Positions 12,176 through 25,060 of a stretch of 64,000 nt of DNA are shown piece by piece. A program made the position numbers and the translations under genes. The stretch's first letter is position 1, and every line of letters begins with the position of its first letter. The stretch lies in NCBI GenBank assembly GCA_902702965.1, contig CACRXP010000623.1:128787-192786 (forward strand), in the 5' to 3' direction. Origin of the DNA: Spirometra erinaceieuropaei (Eukaryota; Platyhelminthes; Cestoda; Diphyllobothriidea; Diphyllobothriidae). The notes under the pieces are model-generated. The model made no database searches. It was given only the letters and a program-made list of their open reading frames with translations, and had not been told where the DNA came from.

Positions 12176-14484
12176 ACTGCATTTCAACTAATACGCCTAG
12201 TTGACAAATCCGACCACAACTGTTAGCAAATCCTACGAATAGAGGGAATATTTTCAAGTCGAAATTTTGCGATATTAAATTATGGAAAACTTGCGCGTAT
12301 ACCTCAGTAACGCATAGGAGGCTCATTCTCCGCGAGAACGATTTAAACATGCAGTCCCTTTTTCTTGAGGGATGTGCTTCCGTGAGAGATAAAAGGGTCC
12401 GATTAATAAGCAACTAAGACCGTCGATAGCCCTTCATATTCTTATTTATAAAACTGCGTGGAAAGTTTGTATGTTATGCCTTTCATAGTTTATGTAGATA
12501 TAAGCGAGGTGAAGTCAAAGGGTGCACAAGAAAGCCCAATTTTAGTAAACAGAGTTCAAACTATGTGTGACTATGGGCCCGAATATCTACTCCTGATTTA
12601 GTCTAAATGTCAGCACATCTAGCAAATGGGACATTTTATTTTATTTCTTTCGTTTTGACTTACATGTTTTAACTCTTTGATAGAACAGGATTGCATTGTC
12701 TACTAAAACGGTTCCATATCATTTCAAGGCAAAACAGCAAATTTTAAGTACGGCATTATAATCTTTAGAGCTGCACTGAGACACCTTTTCCGGATGAAAA
12801 CGATAACCTTCAGCCGTTTCATTTCTGTAAGCCTTCATCTGGCTTGCATAATGAACGTAGGTTCTAAAAAATAAGACAGCCTGTTTTGGCTAATGTTTTA
12901 TTAACAAGCGACGTTGCTTGTTTTTTATGCTTGCTAATGTCAGCTTAATCGGTTAGCTAAAGAGAATATTTCATATGCAAATCCTAACAACTCTCGAATT
13001 TTTGACAATCATGGGTGCACAGAGTGAAGCATACTGTCCATCTCAACATCCTGTGGTATTGTTGATGATTAGATTCATCCTCGCGGTGCATTGTGTCGGA
13101 AGTGTTAAAAGAGGACTTTTTGTCCGTCACCAAGTTCTTATTTCTGTTGAAAGATCAATAAATATACCGAGAAAGGGACACGGCCGTTCAATGCTGAAGA
13201 TATGTTATTAACTTATTCACGGAGAATGCTATTTAATTCCACACAACCTCACTTATTTGTAGCACCTGGATGAACAGTTGTAGTTCAGCCCCCTACCAGG
13301 TTAACACGCCTCGAAAAACGTTTTTCTCTTGCCTCAGATGATTATTTATAATGCACAAGCGTGCGCTTTATCTTCTATGACATAAATTAATTAAATCTAT
13401 GTTCCTCTTCGCTTACTCGTGCATAATTTATGCTTGACGGACTTGACAAACTACTCGAAGTCTCGATTGACCGACACCTCCGAATCTGCGGAATGCATAT
13501 CTGCTTAATAGGGAAAAGACCCATTCAATATGTTCGCTGGTACATCAGCAATATTCATTTCTCAGCATTTCCCATAAAGTCAACCGTCTGGACTAAAATG
13601 AGACAATTTGTGCGAGTTCGGTGGAGAGAATTTGATGTTTGTCTTACGAACTCTATTTGGCAGAGCTTAGTTGACGATAGTCTGGATACCTTTTATGAAC
13701 TGGAGAGCTTGTTAATTAGTTGTCAGGAAACTGTAATTGAATGACGTGTTTTATCAGCATAATTTTTGTTTTTGCTCATGAAAAGGCAGTCGTTCGACTT
13801 TTCTCACGTTCAGTTGCAAGCTCTGTTACCCGATGGCATAGAAATATACGGCCAGTCCCGAATTTATTGGTACTAAATTTCTCAATTTTAACAAACGGTA
13901 CAGCATAAATCGCTTGCTCATCAACCGGCCGAAACTGTAAAAATACAGTACATCATAAACGCAGACATGGGGAGATAGGTGCAGTGAATATGTCCAGTAA
14001 AAAGCTTTACTAGACTTAGTCTACGGTTCAAGCTGTAAGACTGTATTTAGGTGATATGTGCTAGACCACTCTTGCATTTTAGGCTGTACAAAAGTAAGCT
14101 TGTTTTGTCGACGCGCAGCAGCTCGGGTTGTGCAAATGACTTTTTATTTAATTTCGGACGTAATGCCAGCTGGCGAAATAAAGTCCCAGCCGAGGAAACG
14201 CAATTATTCACTCCTCAATCATCAGGTATTCGTTAGGTGGCGGAATATTAAGTCCGACCTACTTGACTAACTGAATTCAGGTAGACGTTTTGCATTCTTG
14301 ATGTCCCAGCTCACACCACCGCCTATACCTCTTATGTTACATTGCTCTTAAACACTCAGCGCAGGTTAAATGTCGACATTTGTCTGAACTGCCTTTAAAG
14401 CAGGAAACTGTATTCATCGTGCTGTTATCACAAAGCGCCTTCTTGGTCGTAATCAGTCTGTTGACGCCAAAATGGCCTTCAAAC
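12176..14484. other. Spacer; two unassigned open frames
   Basis: An ATG-started frame of 104 codons (13430-13744, plus) has a TATA-like TTTATAATG upstream but no domain I recognise; frames of this size are expected by chance in AT-rich DNA. An open stretch 14302-14583 (plus) encodes a hydrophobic segment and then W, Gly-Leu and two Cys in an order loosely like the first extracellular loop of claudin/PMP22 proteins. It starts without ATG and I regard it as weak. Confidence 0.25.
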
Positions 14485-15775
14485 TACTTTTGCGGGCACG
14501 AACGTCTCGGGCAATGCGCTACTTGGAAACAGCCTATGTGTGAATGGAGTGGACTGATCTATGCAAACAGCCAGACAATGTGAAGGCGAAATTTCGAGTT
14601 CCAGGTGTATATTTGAAGAAGAAGAAGAGTCGAGCACCGGAACAATTCGTTTATTATCCTGAGCTTTCAGACTCGTACAGGAGTCCATCGTCAGAGGTAG
14701 TGGCAGAAACAGGACAAGCGGCAGTTATAAGGCACGTAGACCCAATCATCGACCGACGTCGCACGACTGGAGGTGACTACGAAGGGCTCTGTACGCCGGC
14801 GCCAGATCGATAAATCGATTGACCGAGTTCTCATCCGAGGCTCAGGCTTCAATCAATTCTCGGCCTGTTTTGTTTCCGGCGTGGGCGACTATTTTGGTGG
14901 CAGCGAAGTCAAACTCGTGACCCATTTCGTAGGTGTGGGCGGCCACTTGTGACAATGCGTCGCCTCGCCGCACAGCCAGCTTATGTTCATGTATGCGCGA
15001 TCCGAGCATGCGTCCAGTCTGTCCTGTGTAATTACAAGGACAATTTTGATACGGAATGCGATACACTACTCCAGATTGCTCTTCAGGTTTTAACCGGTCT
15101 TTGATCTTCATGACCCTGTGGCGCATGGTGGCTTTGGGGCGGTGTGCGATTCCAACACCTAGCTCCGCAGCAATGCGCTCGCTCGCTTCTGAAACACCCT
15201 TGATGTATGGCAGAGCATGCCATATCGTCGGTGGCGTTAATGTTTGAGTTCTCTGGTGGCGACCGCGTAGGCAGCGACTTATGAATGCCCTCGGATAGCC
15301 ATTTTGCACAAACTGGTCGCGGAGATAACGGGCCTCACGCGCTCTGTCTTCCAGTTTGCTGCAATGAGTTTGGATCCGTTTGAAGAGCGTCTTCACACAG
15401 CTTCGTTTGTGAGCCACCGGATGGTTGCTGTGAAAGCTGAGAAGCTGTGTGGTGTTCGTTGCCTTCCTATAAACCGTCGTTTCAAGTTCACCGTTAAGGT
15501 TTCGTCTGACTAGCACATCCAGGAAGGGCAACTGCTGCTCCTGTTCTTCTTTACTCGTGAATTTTATATCCGGGAAGACTGCGTTGAGCAGGCTGTGAAA
15601 ATGTTGCAGCATGTCCTTCTTTACGATGACGAATGTGTCGTCAACGTAACGTCGCCAAAACACCGGTTCATGTTGGAGGAAGGCAATCTTTTCCAACTCC
15701 TGTAGGACCAGTTCTGTGATTAGTCCTACTCTGCTCTGGTAATTCCCAGTCCTATTGTGCGCACAACCGCTCACT
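14485..15775 (-). pseudogene. Penelope-like retroelement, 5'-truncated, best-preserved copy
   Basis: A 310-codon open frame (15774-14842) encodes the second half of RT plus endonuclease. It starts abruptly inside RT motif B, so the copy is 5'-truncated, as expected for target-primed insertion. Visible landmarks are the catalytic box RRYVDDTFVIV (residues about 41-51), the thumb with LPFLDVLV, YRKATNTTQLL and HPVAHKRS, and the connector YIKGVSEASERI. The GIY-YIG domain follows, with VVYRIP, a CPCNYTGQTGRML segment and the downstream R and E of RIHEHK. A TGA at 14842-14844 replaces the Trp codon expected from other copies. Beyond it the frame continues as ASDENSVNRFIDLAPAYRAL, so the element once read further. 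The hammerhead-like core and tail follow at 14700-14485. Confidence 0.9.
14650..14700 (-). ncRNA. Hammerhead-ribozyme-like core in PLE 3' terminus
   Basis: The minus strand has CTGACGA (14694-14688), a six-pair helix II (GGACTC with GAGTCT), then GAAAG. The helix pairs differ from those of the 49.8 kb copy yet still pair, which supports an RNA structure. The cleavage triplet appears as GAT. Helix I is not obvious. Confidence 0.55.
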
Positions 15776-18720
15776 ATGTCATATTTCCCTTTATTTTCTC
15801 TTTACATTTCTAAGTTGTTATTTCCATCGATTAGTCTGCGTGTCCTAGATAGCAATCTTGTTGTTTATTGTTGATTTTTTTGCAAAAATGCAACTTGTTG
15901 CATTCCATTTATTCGTCTTATATGCGGTTGTTACGCTGCTCCACCTTTACGCATCTCATATATGTCGCCTTTTACCCACCAATGGTGTTGCGACTTGGTC
16001 TTTGTAATCTCTTTTATATCAGTTTTGCAACGATAGTCAAATTACGTACGCATATTTTATTCATTTCCTTGTGTTACAAAAGGTAGTATCGTAGTCACTG
16101 GTCCACATCAATATTTCTGACGTCAAACAAGCCTGAATCTTGCAAAATCTGCATTCACTGTCGATTCCGGGTTGGCCAGAAAATCTTAACGTAAACTACG
16201 CCATGAACTCTCCCCAGTCAGAATGGTACACATTCCCCATGGGTCGCAGACTTTTCCACGATCGAGAGTAATTATTCACCTGAAACGCATGCAGAATCAA
16301 GCAGTTGGCATTTTGACGTGACAAGTTCGTGCGCTTACCGTAAACGGGACGGAACACTTTGTGGGCATTAAAAACTTCCCAGTTACACGGTGGCCATTAG
16401 CAATCTTGCGACAACAGTTATGACAACGGAGGACACAGCATGCATCGAACTCCTAATCATTGACACTGTAGATCTGACGAACAGAAGCATTGCTTCTGAG
16501 GGAGGGAGGATATGCAGCCCTGGCCTGGACATGGAATGCCAACATTATTCTCCACGTGGAATCTAAATGAAAATTTGAGGGACAACAAGTTTGTTTCGGT
16601 TTTCCCCTCCGGTCGAGTAGAAATTCAAGGTAAAACAACTCCTCATTATATTCGGCCCTAAATAAGCCGCACTAACTACTGGAATGGGCAGTAAATTCTC
16701 TTCGTACAATAAAGCAAAACGTTAGATTTTGTTATTTCGCAGTTTATTCTGCAGTTCAAACGCAATACGTTTTTAGACCGTACCAAAGCCACGGTCGGCA
16801 AATAATCGGCATGCTATAACGATGAAATCTTAGAAGTGATAGTCGTAGTGAAATTAGATCCCATTCGGCACACCAGACGCCAATACCAACGTAAATGGTT
16901 CCGCGTTATCTCTTGGTCAAAAGATTTAAGTTACGGGCGTCCCCCTTCACCAAAAATGACTTTTATTAATTATTACTCCTGATGGATTTTTTTATAAACT
17001 CACGGATCAAGAAGATTGTCCCGATGGTCAAAAGCCGTTTTCAGAAACAAAAATATCCATCTCTTTATACATAAATATTTCTTGCAATAAAGTGCTGCAT
17101 TATACGTCATCGAATTTGCCTAGGTCGTCACCGACATCACTCGCCCAACTTGCCTAAGTTTGTCATGTTTTAAACAAAAAATTAATTACGGGATTTAAAT
17201 GAAGGTCTTCAAACATGGAAATAAATGTTGACGGTCGTACAAAAGGAACACTGGCTAGAGTTACAAGATTCGTTGTTAGGGTTTTTGGTGTAAGCAAAGT
17301 AGATCTAGTTGGAGGGTTTAATTTGACAAAGAATAGGAACCAAATGTCATAATTTAATTTGGCTTTAATGAAAGGTCCCCCTAGGACAAATTATCTGAGG
17401 GACATTTTTGCCTAATCTTTTTTAACAAGCTTAATCTTGGCCTATCTAATTTATACAAATAAATCCCGTACGCATCAAAAGTTCAGCTTGTTATTACCCT
17501 TGTAAAACGCCAACGACTGTCTAACGTGGCCTAATTGTTGAAAATAATTAAGTAGTGCACGACTAAAAAAACTAAATTCATATTTCAACGCACAACACAT
17601 CTCGACTTATGGAGTCATCAAGTCTGCTTATGAAGGTCTCTTAACTGTGTGTTGTTTTAGAATAAACTCAAATCGCAATTTTGGCAGGCCGTTTGTAGTC
17701 AGTCCTAAAAAATGTCAGCTTGAAAAAGACACATTTTGGTCCCAGACAACTTAAAAAACTGCATCTCATTCTTATGTCAAGAACTAAAAGCTTGGGTTTT
17801 CGTAGGTTTGTCTGGACAATCGGTGGAGAGAGCTCACGTGAGAGACGCATTTTCTGTGAAGAACGTTACGTTGATTTAACAATTACCAATATTTTGAGAG
17901 CAAATTTCCTAGAACCTGAGATCGTGTTATCATTAACAACCAACAACAAAAAACCCAGAATTAACTCTTATTATATCTCCCACCTTTGCCAGTAACGTTT
18001 TCCATTTAGTGTTTGCCGACCACTAATCAAACGCCCGCGTAAAACCCGGACTTACTATCTATTACTTCCCTCACTTGACTGACTATACTGTTTCGATTGA
18101 TAGGACACTCCGCATATGTAGATTGACTTTAAAAACAGTATAAACGAAAAGATCCGCTTATGTTATTTCGTAATTATAAGAAAAGGATGATGATTGTAAA
18201 TATTTGCAACACAATTTCTGATGATCTACTGTTTGGGATGCGCTAGTAATGGCAACAAATTTCCAAAAATCGAAGCTGAGCTTTTAAATAATAACGAGAC
18301 ATTTACCGCGATTAGTTATGAGATCGCCGATGGTTTCTTTCAGTATGTTAGCACGCAAAGCCCACATAAAGCTGCCCATTACGTGATCAGGAAGAGCGTC
18401 TTCCATCGTTGGTTACTTTGCATGAAATTGTACAAGGGAAAGCCGGTTTTGTCCATGGAATGAAATTCTGAGAACAGGACGGCACACACATGCATGTCAA
18501 TCCTGTTTAGACATCATTATTAAATCCTGGTTATATCTGCAGGCATTTTTTCTAAACTATTAATTCCTAAACGGAAGTAACGACTGCCAAGCATTAAAGT
18601 TCCTGGAAGATTCGGGTTATTGTAAACGATCGAAAACACCAATTTCATTTAGAGCATCTGATGAAGGGAGATTATTAAGTTCGTCCGCAAAGCTTCTTGT
18701 ATAGTTTGCGTCCCTCAAAC
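15776..18720. other. Spacer without recognised genes
   Basis: The sequence changes abruptly at the truncated PLE end. The stretch 16120-16640 is GC-richer and may be an old transposon relic, but no motif can be named. The rest is AT-rich with chance frames only. Confidence 0.35.
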
Positions 18721-21700
18721 CTCATTTGCGTCCGCCTAATTCGCACACCAGTGGAGCGGCTTCCAACGACTTTGTGTGCATTGTTACTGTAGGTTGGGCC
18801 TGCAAAGCCCACGAAATCGAATCCAAAGAGCCTGGGCAAACGTCAAAATTCCAAAAAAACCGCCTGTACTCACAGGAAACCTATATGAACCAATTCCTAA
18901 AACAAAATATTTCTGAAGCATCAAACCCACATTTTAAACCATAATATTCTATTGATTTAGAACCTCCAAACGAGCCTAGCATAGCATAATTGGCAGCGTT
19001 TTCCCCAAATGAACAGAGCGGCCGGAACGAAAAAAGAATTGGGGGAGAGAAATAGCAAAATAATTTGTAAGATGCCACTGTAGATTTGAGCGTGCAATCA
19101 TAGCCGAAAACCTTGCGACACTAACCACACCTTTACATGATTTTGAACGACTCAGATAATAGACGGAGATATTAAATGTATTCAAGAATATGGGAATTTT
19201 CCGGAAAAACATATTTTAGAACACCTTTATGACTTGTGTTCAAAAACTTATTAATATTCTCGTAATATCGAATGCAGTCGAGCTTCATTAAAATAAATAG
19301 AGCGGCCAGAATTGGTGGAGATCGTGTGGGAAAAATACCTATCCGGTCATAAAATTCAAATCGGAATTTTAGCTGTCCAAAGTGGGTAAAAATATTTCTT
19401 AAATACGTCAATTATTTGGTGTTTCATTTCCTGAAGGACGGTTAACTTTGCTTTCCTGCTCAGTTTAACAGATGTTGGGAAACACTCATTGTTCTCAATA
19501 TTTGATAGACATTTTGAAATTGTGGTTCATACGGAAAGGCATAACATAATACCTTGGTCCAACTAATGATTAATATCGAACCGCACAAACGTTTGTCAAA
19601 TGTCTGCTAGAGGACTCTATTGACGAAGTTGGATACAAGTCTGCCAAATTAAAAAAAGCTTTATTGCTCAATCGTTTACACCTCTTAAAATTTGTACCAC
19701 ACTGTTGGATCAGTAGTAGTTCCATGAAAAATTACTAATGATTATGATTTTACCAGCTTTTGAAAGTGCGCATGTTTTTGACAGTCAAGACGTTTGTGTT
19801 CACTGAGTTGCCTGAACCCATGTTTAAAATGTGTTTTCAGATTCGAGTGAAGCCTAATAACAAAGGATGAAAGGAACGATCGATTTTTTCGTAGACGATC
19901 TTGATACTTTGAGATATTTTCATCATATTATGGATCAAAAATAAATAAAAACTTTCTGCTAGACTCAAGCATGTTGTACCTCAAGATGGTACACCTCTGC
20001 CTAAATCCTCTTAAAATTACTGTTATAATAGAAAAGTGTTTTTTTCCTATTGTGCGCGTACCAACTTTAACATTTATTTACTCGCCTTACGCATATGTTC
20101 TTAGTTACTCACTTCATTTCAAAGGTAATTGGGAAAATATATTAGAAACGCGGCACGAAATAGGCACGGGACGGGTTTTGTGCACTAATTGGAAGTATAT
20201 ATAGTTTACACTATAATCCATCTGCATCGGGTTTTTTCAATGTCACGGATGCAAAAACATTTCTTGGTCAAAGGAGGTGGCGATGTCTGATATCCGCCAA
20301 CGGTCAATTCTTCTGCTGTTCTCGTGCAGTGAGTAAATGAATAAAATCATCAGGCCGGTTCCGATTACATTACAGTCACCGCTCTGGGGAATCACACATG
20401 TTGGTCTTTCGCCTATACGCTTTAGGTCATAATAATAAGGCGAGTTAAAATTTGGGAAGCTGTCTGACGTCATTGCAGACTACCCTCAGCACCATGTTGA
20501 ATAGAAGATCAACTGTCCTTATTAAATCCGTCCTGAATGGGCGTTAGGAGCCGATAAGAAAGATCTGCCGATTGATTCTCTTTTAGTGAGTATGTTTACA
20601 AAACTAAGCAGTCATCAATGGGTGCAATGATTGATCACTGAGTAAGTAAAAGGATCAAATCGGTTCTGATTCATGGTGATCGCCATTCATGGGGCTTATA
20701 TATATTGGTACTTCCGTCTGCGTATTTTGCATCGCTGTAATAAAGCGAGCAAATTGGTTTGTTAAGCCTAATGCAATTAATGCATACCGGTCGATTGGAA
20801 GGTGTTTAAGGTCATTTACGGTAACCATCCGTGCCTTTCCTCGTCATCACATTCACGAGTGCCATAGGCGGCAGCTGACAGTTGATAGAAATTGTAACGT
20901 ATCATTTTGCGCATTTTGCCGGTAGTGGCTTTATCCTGGAGTAAGACCGGAATTCGGAAGGAAGATCACAATCTACTGTCTAAAGATCACCGTTTTACGT
21001 CCGCGCCAATGCAAAGAACACTTCTGTGATTGCAAAAAACTAGCGTCGCAGGGTTAAAATTAAAAAAAATTGAATTAAGAAAAATAATTAATGGTTACAT
21101 CATGCTATTGATGAAAATTGCTGCGTGCGCGCCGAAACGTTTTTATATCAATTCGGCTGATACGCCAGTTTTAAAACATTATGGACACTTTATTACTGAT
21201 GCTATCAAAAGGCGTTACAGAGGGATCCTTACGCCAATAAAACTGACAATCTAATAAGATGGAGCGCGGCCAAGCATAAATATATCAAAAGAACATAAGT
21301 GATAGGTAGATACAGTATAGAAACTACATCCTAAACTCTGGCCCCCATATAACAACAATTTTGCCTAGCTCCAAATTCCTTTCAAAAGTAGTGACAAATT
21401 GACGCAATCAACAAAAGTTACTTTTTTATTTACGAAAAATAACGAGTAAAACAAACGCGAGTCATTGAACTCCGACTTTAATGATCAGCGCGTGGGATTA
21501 GATAGGTTTTGCGTAAAGCCTACTATAGCGGAACGTCTACGTCGATACTTTGCGCCTGCAACCATTTTCTTTTACCAGCAGGTCAGTGGCTAACTGTGCG
21601 CTTTGGCATGAAACAATTCCGGACATTAAAACCCTGGCGTTGTAATGGTTGTGCGTTTAAATTCAGATTATTACCTTGCCTGCACCATTGTCCGGATTTC

Positions 21701-22368
21701 CTCACTGAGGGAAAGGACTACGGACTTTCCGAAAGAGTGTGGCCAAACTCGTCATAAACCACGCAAGTAAGTGCATCCAAAACATGCCGGGTAGTACGTA
21801 TCGTCAAGAAAACCGTCAAAACATGTGACAGAGCGTGATCACTGGCCCTGTTGAATGTTAAATAGCAGGAGTTCATTTAAATCCGTCTCACGAGGAATTG
21901 AAACCAGAGGTGAGAGTTATGCCGCCACTGACTTGTTACATACATTTTGTTTTTGAATTTGAATCAAGCATAGCCAGCAAACATTATGGGAATCAAAAAA
22001 TTTCGCGACGGCCTATCAACTGCAGCCTGCTGTCGCATAACACTGATAACAATTAAAAAGATAAAGAAATTTGAACCGCCGCAGGCGAAATTAATATAAA
22101 GCTGCAAGATCATCGTATACTTCACGCGGACTGACGAATAGAATAGCAACTTGAAAACGCAACAAAGGAAAGAAACCGCGAACGGTAACACGCCGAGGGG
22201 TCGCGCAACTGAAAAGGACTCAGGTTTACCAGGGCAAGCTGAGGTGGACCACGTTGTCTAACAATATGCATAGATCGGGTTTCTCCCGCCGTATGTAGGT
22301 TGCCTCCAAGTAACGCGGTATCCGAGTTGTTCATGCTCGAACGAATACTCAAAAAGATAATTTAAGGG
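18721..22368. other. Spacer; scattered relics of a dispersed repeat
   Basis: No gene is seen. Short segments near 20510-20545 and 21855-21915 (for example TTTAAATCCGTC) resemble the repeat at 24.76-25.06 and 36.28-36.47 kb. The rest holds chance frames. Confidence 0.3.
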
Positions 22369-22862
22369 TCAACCGGATGACCGCTTTGTGAAAGGAGACC
22401 GTGAAATTTTATTATCCTGCTTTGGAAGCCATTTAGGCAGGTACTCAAATAACCTGGCTGCCAATTGCCTTTGCGTTCTCCCAATGTACTTGTATCGACA
22501 AGTGCATGTGAAATTATAAACAAGGTTTGACGTGGCGTGCAGTGGTAAGGCATCCTTTGTCCGCGGAACTTGGATAGCCTTAGTGGGGCTGCGGAATATG
22601 AGTTCAGCTGAGTTGTATGTTCTTTCAATGGCGCACATCAATCGCCGTTTTATGGTATTTGCGATGTTGTAAACCTTAAAGCCTAAGGATATTACAACGG
22701 GCTTCTTCGGAACTGATTGCTCCGTCACTTTTGGCCGTAAAACGTTACCGTTCTTTTCGATGAACCATGTTGGATATCCATGTTCAAGCAGGGCTGTTTT
22801 GAGGCAAGAAAGTTCTTCATTCATGGTTTCTGTTAGGACGGCCCAGAAAATGACGTACCGTT
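22369..22862 (-). pseudogene. Penelope-like element of a second lineage, 3' half
   Basis: The minus-strand frame encodes the RT thumb (NEELSCLKTALLEHGYP), a connector with KPVVISLGFK and IKRRLMCAIERTYNSAEL, and a GIY-YIG endonuclease start NLVYNFTCTC followed by YIGRTQRQLAARL. This is the C.C..YIGRT type of PLE endonuclease, clearly different from the CPCNY type in the other copies. The RT palm is missing: the element is cut at about 22862, exactly where an LTR-like sequence begins. The frame closes soon after the catalytic segment, so the C-terminus is broken too. Confidence 0.8.
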
Positions 22863-22863
22863 C

Positions 22864-23168
22864 CTGTCGTCCGGAGGTCACGCCTGATAAAGAACCGCAA
22901 ACCGGCAGGACAACCTCGCCTAGGAAGCCCGCATGCGAGCCATATATTGGCACGCCACCGAGTCACGCGCGACCTCCAGGGGTCAGCAACACGCGAGGGC
23001 CTGCCCATGCGGGCGCTCAGGAGTGAACCAATAGGAACACGCAAACCAGACAAGGGCTGAACCCTTAAATACGAAGCCATGGACGAAAGGATTAAGAGTT
23101 GATGTACACAGGGTGACTGACGCAGTAAAGCTGTTCTCGGGTTTCCCGTCTGTCTTTTATTCCGCACA
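22864..23168 (+). mobile_element. LTR-like sequence (possible Gypsy-type LTR)
   Basis: A GC-rich block of about 305 bases begins TGT and ends ACA. It holds a CCAAT box (about 23028), a TTAAATA TATA-like box about 40 bases later (23066), and a pyrimidine-rich end with TTTTATT. This layout fits U3-R-U5 of an LTR retrotransposon. ACTGGCGGCATC follows directly and could be a primer binding site. No internal genes or second LTR are seen, and no clear target duplication flanks it. It appears to have landed in the second-lineage PLE. Confidence 0.4.
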
Positions 23169-23990
23169 GAACTGGCGGCATCATACTGGGGGATATAACA
23201 GTTTAACTAGAGCAAATGTTTCTTGCTCTTTGGAAAATACTGTAGACCAGATTTCGCTTTCGCAATATGCTTTGTTGCAATGGAAAAAGAGCGTTACGTT
23301 AGAGTTAATGAACGCGATGTAAATAAAATTAAACAAGGACAAAATTCCAGTTGTAAATGTGAGACATACAAAATATGCTTGCACGACTGATAAAAGAGTG
23401 GTAGCCGACGGTCACCGATCGTGTTATGGAACTCACTCGTCAGGTTATGCCTTGGGGCTTTCTCTTGAGCCCAACCAGCGGCCGCACAGCACTAACGCCA
23501 AAGACGAGGTAGACTGAAATGACTATTTCTAGCTGCTTAGCCGTCGTCGTAAGCCAGTTATACCTCAAGCGAGTGTCTGCAAAATCGTGCTAACCTGCTC
23601 GCATTGCGGTTTATTGTTGGGGAATGCGTTTTTAAGACTTGTGGTCTAACGTGAGCCAGTTTCGAGTGAAGCTCTTCTACAGTTTAAACTTCCAAAGCGC
23701 TTATGAGAAGTTTCGTTACAAGAGTTTGCTTATGGCAAAAAATGATAATAGGATAATAACAGTCTGTGCTATTCAGAAATTCATTAAAAAGGGAAACTAA
23801 GGTATTTTGTGAAAGTATATTATATCAATGAAAAGGCTTGTGCAATTACGTTTAGCGCAGGATTATGTGCTACACTTTTTTAATAATAATAGGTTGCTAC
23901 ATCAAAGGCACTCGAAGTCGTGGTCCGCTTCATTGATTTGCTTCCCTTATAGGATATGGACCATATGTTATTGTGTGGGCCAAACTCAAC
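23169..23990. other. Spacer with a SINE-like relic
   Basis: The stretch 23440-23600 shares GCTGCTTAG, ATGCC-TGGGGCT and flanking words with the tRNA-derived SINE at 37.7 kb, but its promoter boxes are degraded. The rest is featureless. Confidence 0.3.
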
Positions 23991-23994
23991 GTCA

Positions 23995-24310
23995 TATCTA
24001 ATACGGTAGCAGTGTTTAAGTCTTTTCGAACGGCCCTCCTAGCTTTTATACATAAACACCTGTTTACGATAATTATTCGCAGCTTTACGTTTAAAATCAG
24101 TCTTAAGAATTGGCGTCTGCAACGCCTGCACTCACAAATGTATTATGTTAAAGGAAACCTTTTTAATTAAACTAAAAAACGAAGGATTTTAATAGGTCGA
24201 ACAGAGCACTCAAGGTGTATTCCCGCCGACCTTAAACACTTTGCAAATAGAAATATAGATTTGTCAATGCACGTACGCGCAGCAACAGTAATCTGGACAG
24301 CGCCTAAGTT
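23995..24310 (-). repeat. PLE terminal tail copy without ribozyme core
   Basis: On the minus strand the segment matches the tail at 28.0-28.3 kb. It shares ATCTATAT-TT, GTGTT-AAGGTCGGC, and the later stretch with GGAAAC, ACATTTGT and GCAGACGC-like words. The hammerhead end is missing. Confidence 0.45.
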
Positions 24311-24399
24311 TTGTGGGAAGGTCGTCGTTCCTCAGACCAAGTTGGCGTCGCAAATGACAAATCCCCGTCGATTTTTAATCATCCGGCTGTTCTAGCAAG

Positions 24400-24545
24400 A
24401 CCTTTAACTTTTTCGTATGCAAGTTAATTAAGTATGTTGCATGATAACTAGTTTAACAACCCTACTTGGCTAATCTTATAGGATGGAAAACGCATTCCGG
24501 AATTTAGGTCGACGTTTAATGAGTAAACCCACCTACTGTTTGTGC
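24400..24545. repeat. Fold-back element, copy F4 (right arm only)
   Basis: It ends in AAACGCATTCCGGAATTTAGG and AAACCCACCTACTG, the inverted family terminus seen also at 35.2, 43.2 and 44.8 kb (CAGTAGGTGGG in the other orientation). No left arm is found. Confidence 0.5.
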
Positions 24546-24759
24546 ATGTACTCTGTAAAAATATATTTAAATTCATAAGGTTCTCAAAAATCAACGGCAC
24601 TAAATCATGTTACGCCGTCTATTAGGCTTAACACCGCAAAATGCGGTAGTTAGTGAGAACATAATTTATCCTTGTTTTCAAGCACTTTGCAGCATGTTCC
24701 AGAACTGCCAGTTGCATTTTTGATAGACAGCTCTAAGTAATTCGTCTACATGGTTGTTA

Positions 24760-25060
24760 AGTCAGCGGTAGCCGTCGTCAATGGCCAGTGAGTTAGTTAA
24801 GCATCAGATCGATTCCAATTAAGAGGCCTCTGTCATTATTGGGACAGTAACTGTGATAGTTCCTTTATATATGCATCTTGTATTATACTAATAAAATGCA
24901 CAATGTCTTTTAGTAAATAATGTGTAGCTCACGTGAAATGTCCAGTAAAAAGCCATATAACATCAATGGGGCCACTTAAATCAGTCCTACTGAACGTGCG
25001 ACCAGGCGTCATTTTCAAAGGTACTATGGGTGAGAGTCGATAGTTGGCAGATATTATTCA
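24760..25060 (+). repeat. Dispersed repeat C, copy 1
   Basis: It shares with 36275-36470 the segments AATAAAATGC, CAGTCCTACTGAA/GGTCCTGCTGAA, GCGTCATTTTCAAA and GTGAGAGT/GTGGGTGT followed by a TAGTTG word. It is non-coding and its class is unknown. Fragments occur near 20.5 and 21.9 kb. Confidence 0.45.

Noticed and set aside
12096..12413. 105-codon minus-strand frame
   Set aside because: It overlaps the right arm of a fold-back repeat and is explained by it.
13430..13744. 104-codon ATG-started frame
   Set aside because: Chance length for this composition; no recognised motif, signal peptide or codon pattern, and no supporting splice or poly(A) context.
18650..18700. CTGATGA near 18659 as another hammerhead
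   Set aside because: No GAAA box or helix II at the required spacing, and no PLE sequence nearby.
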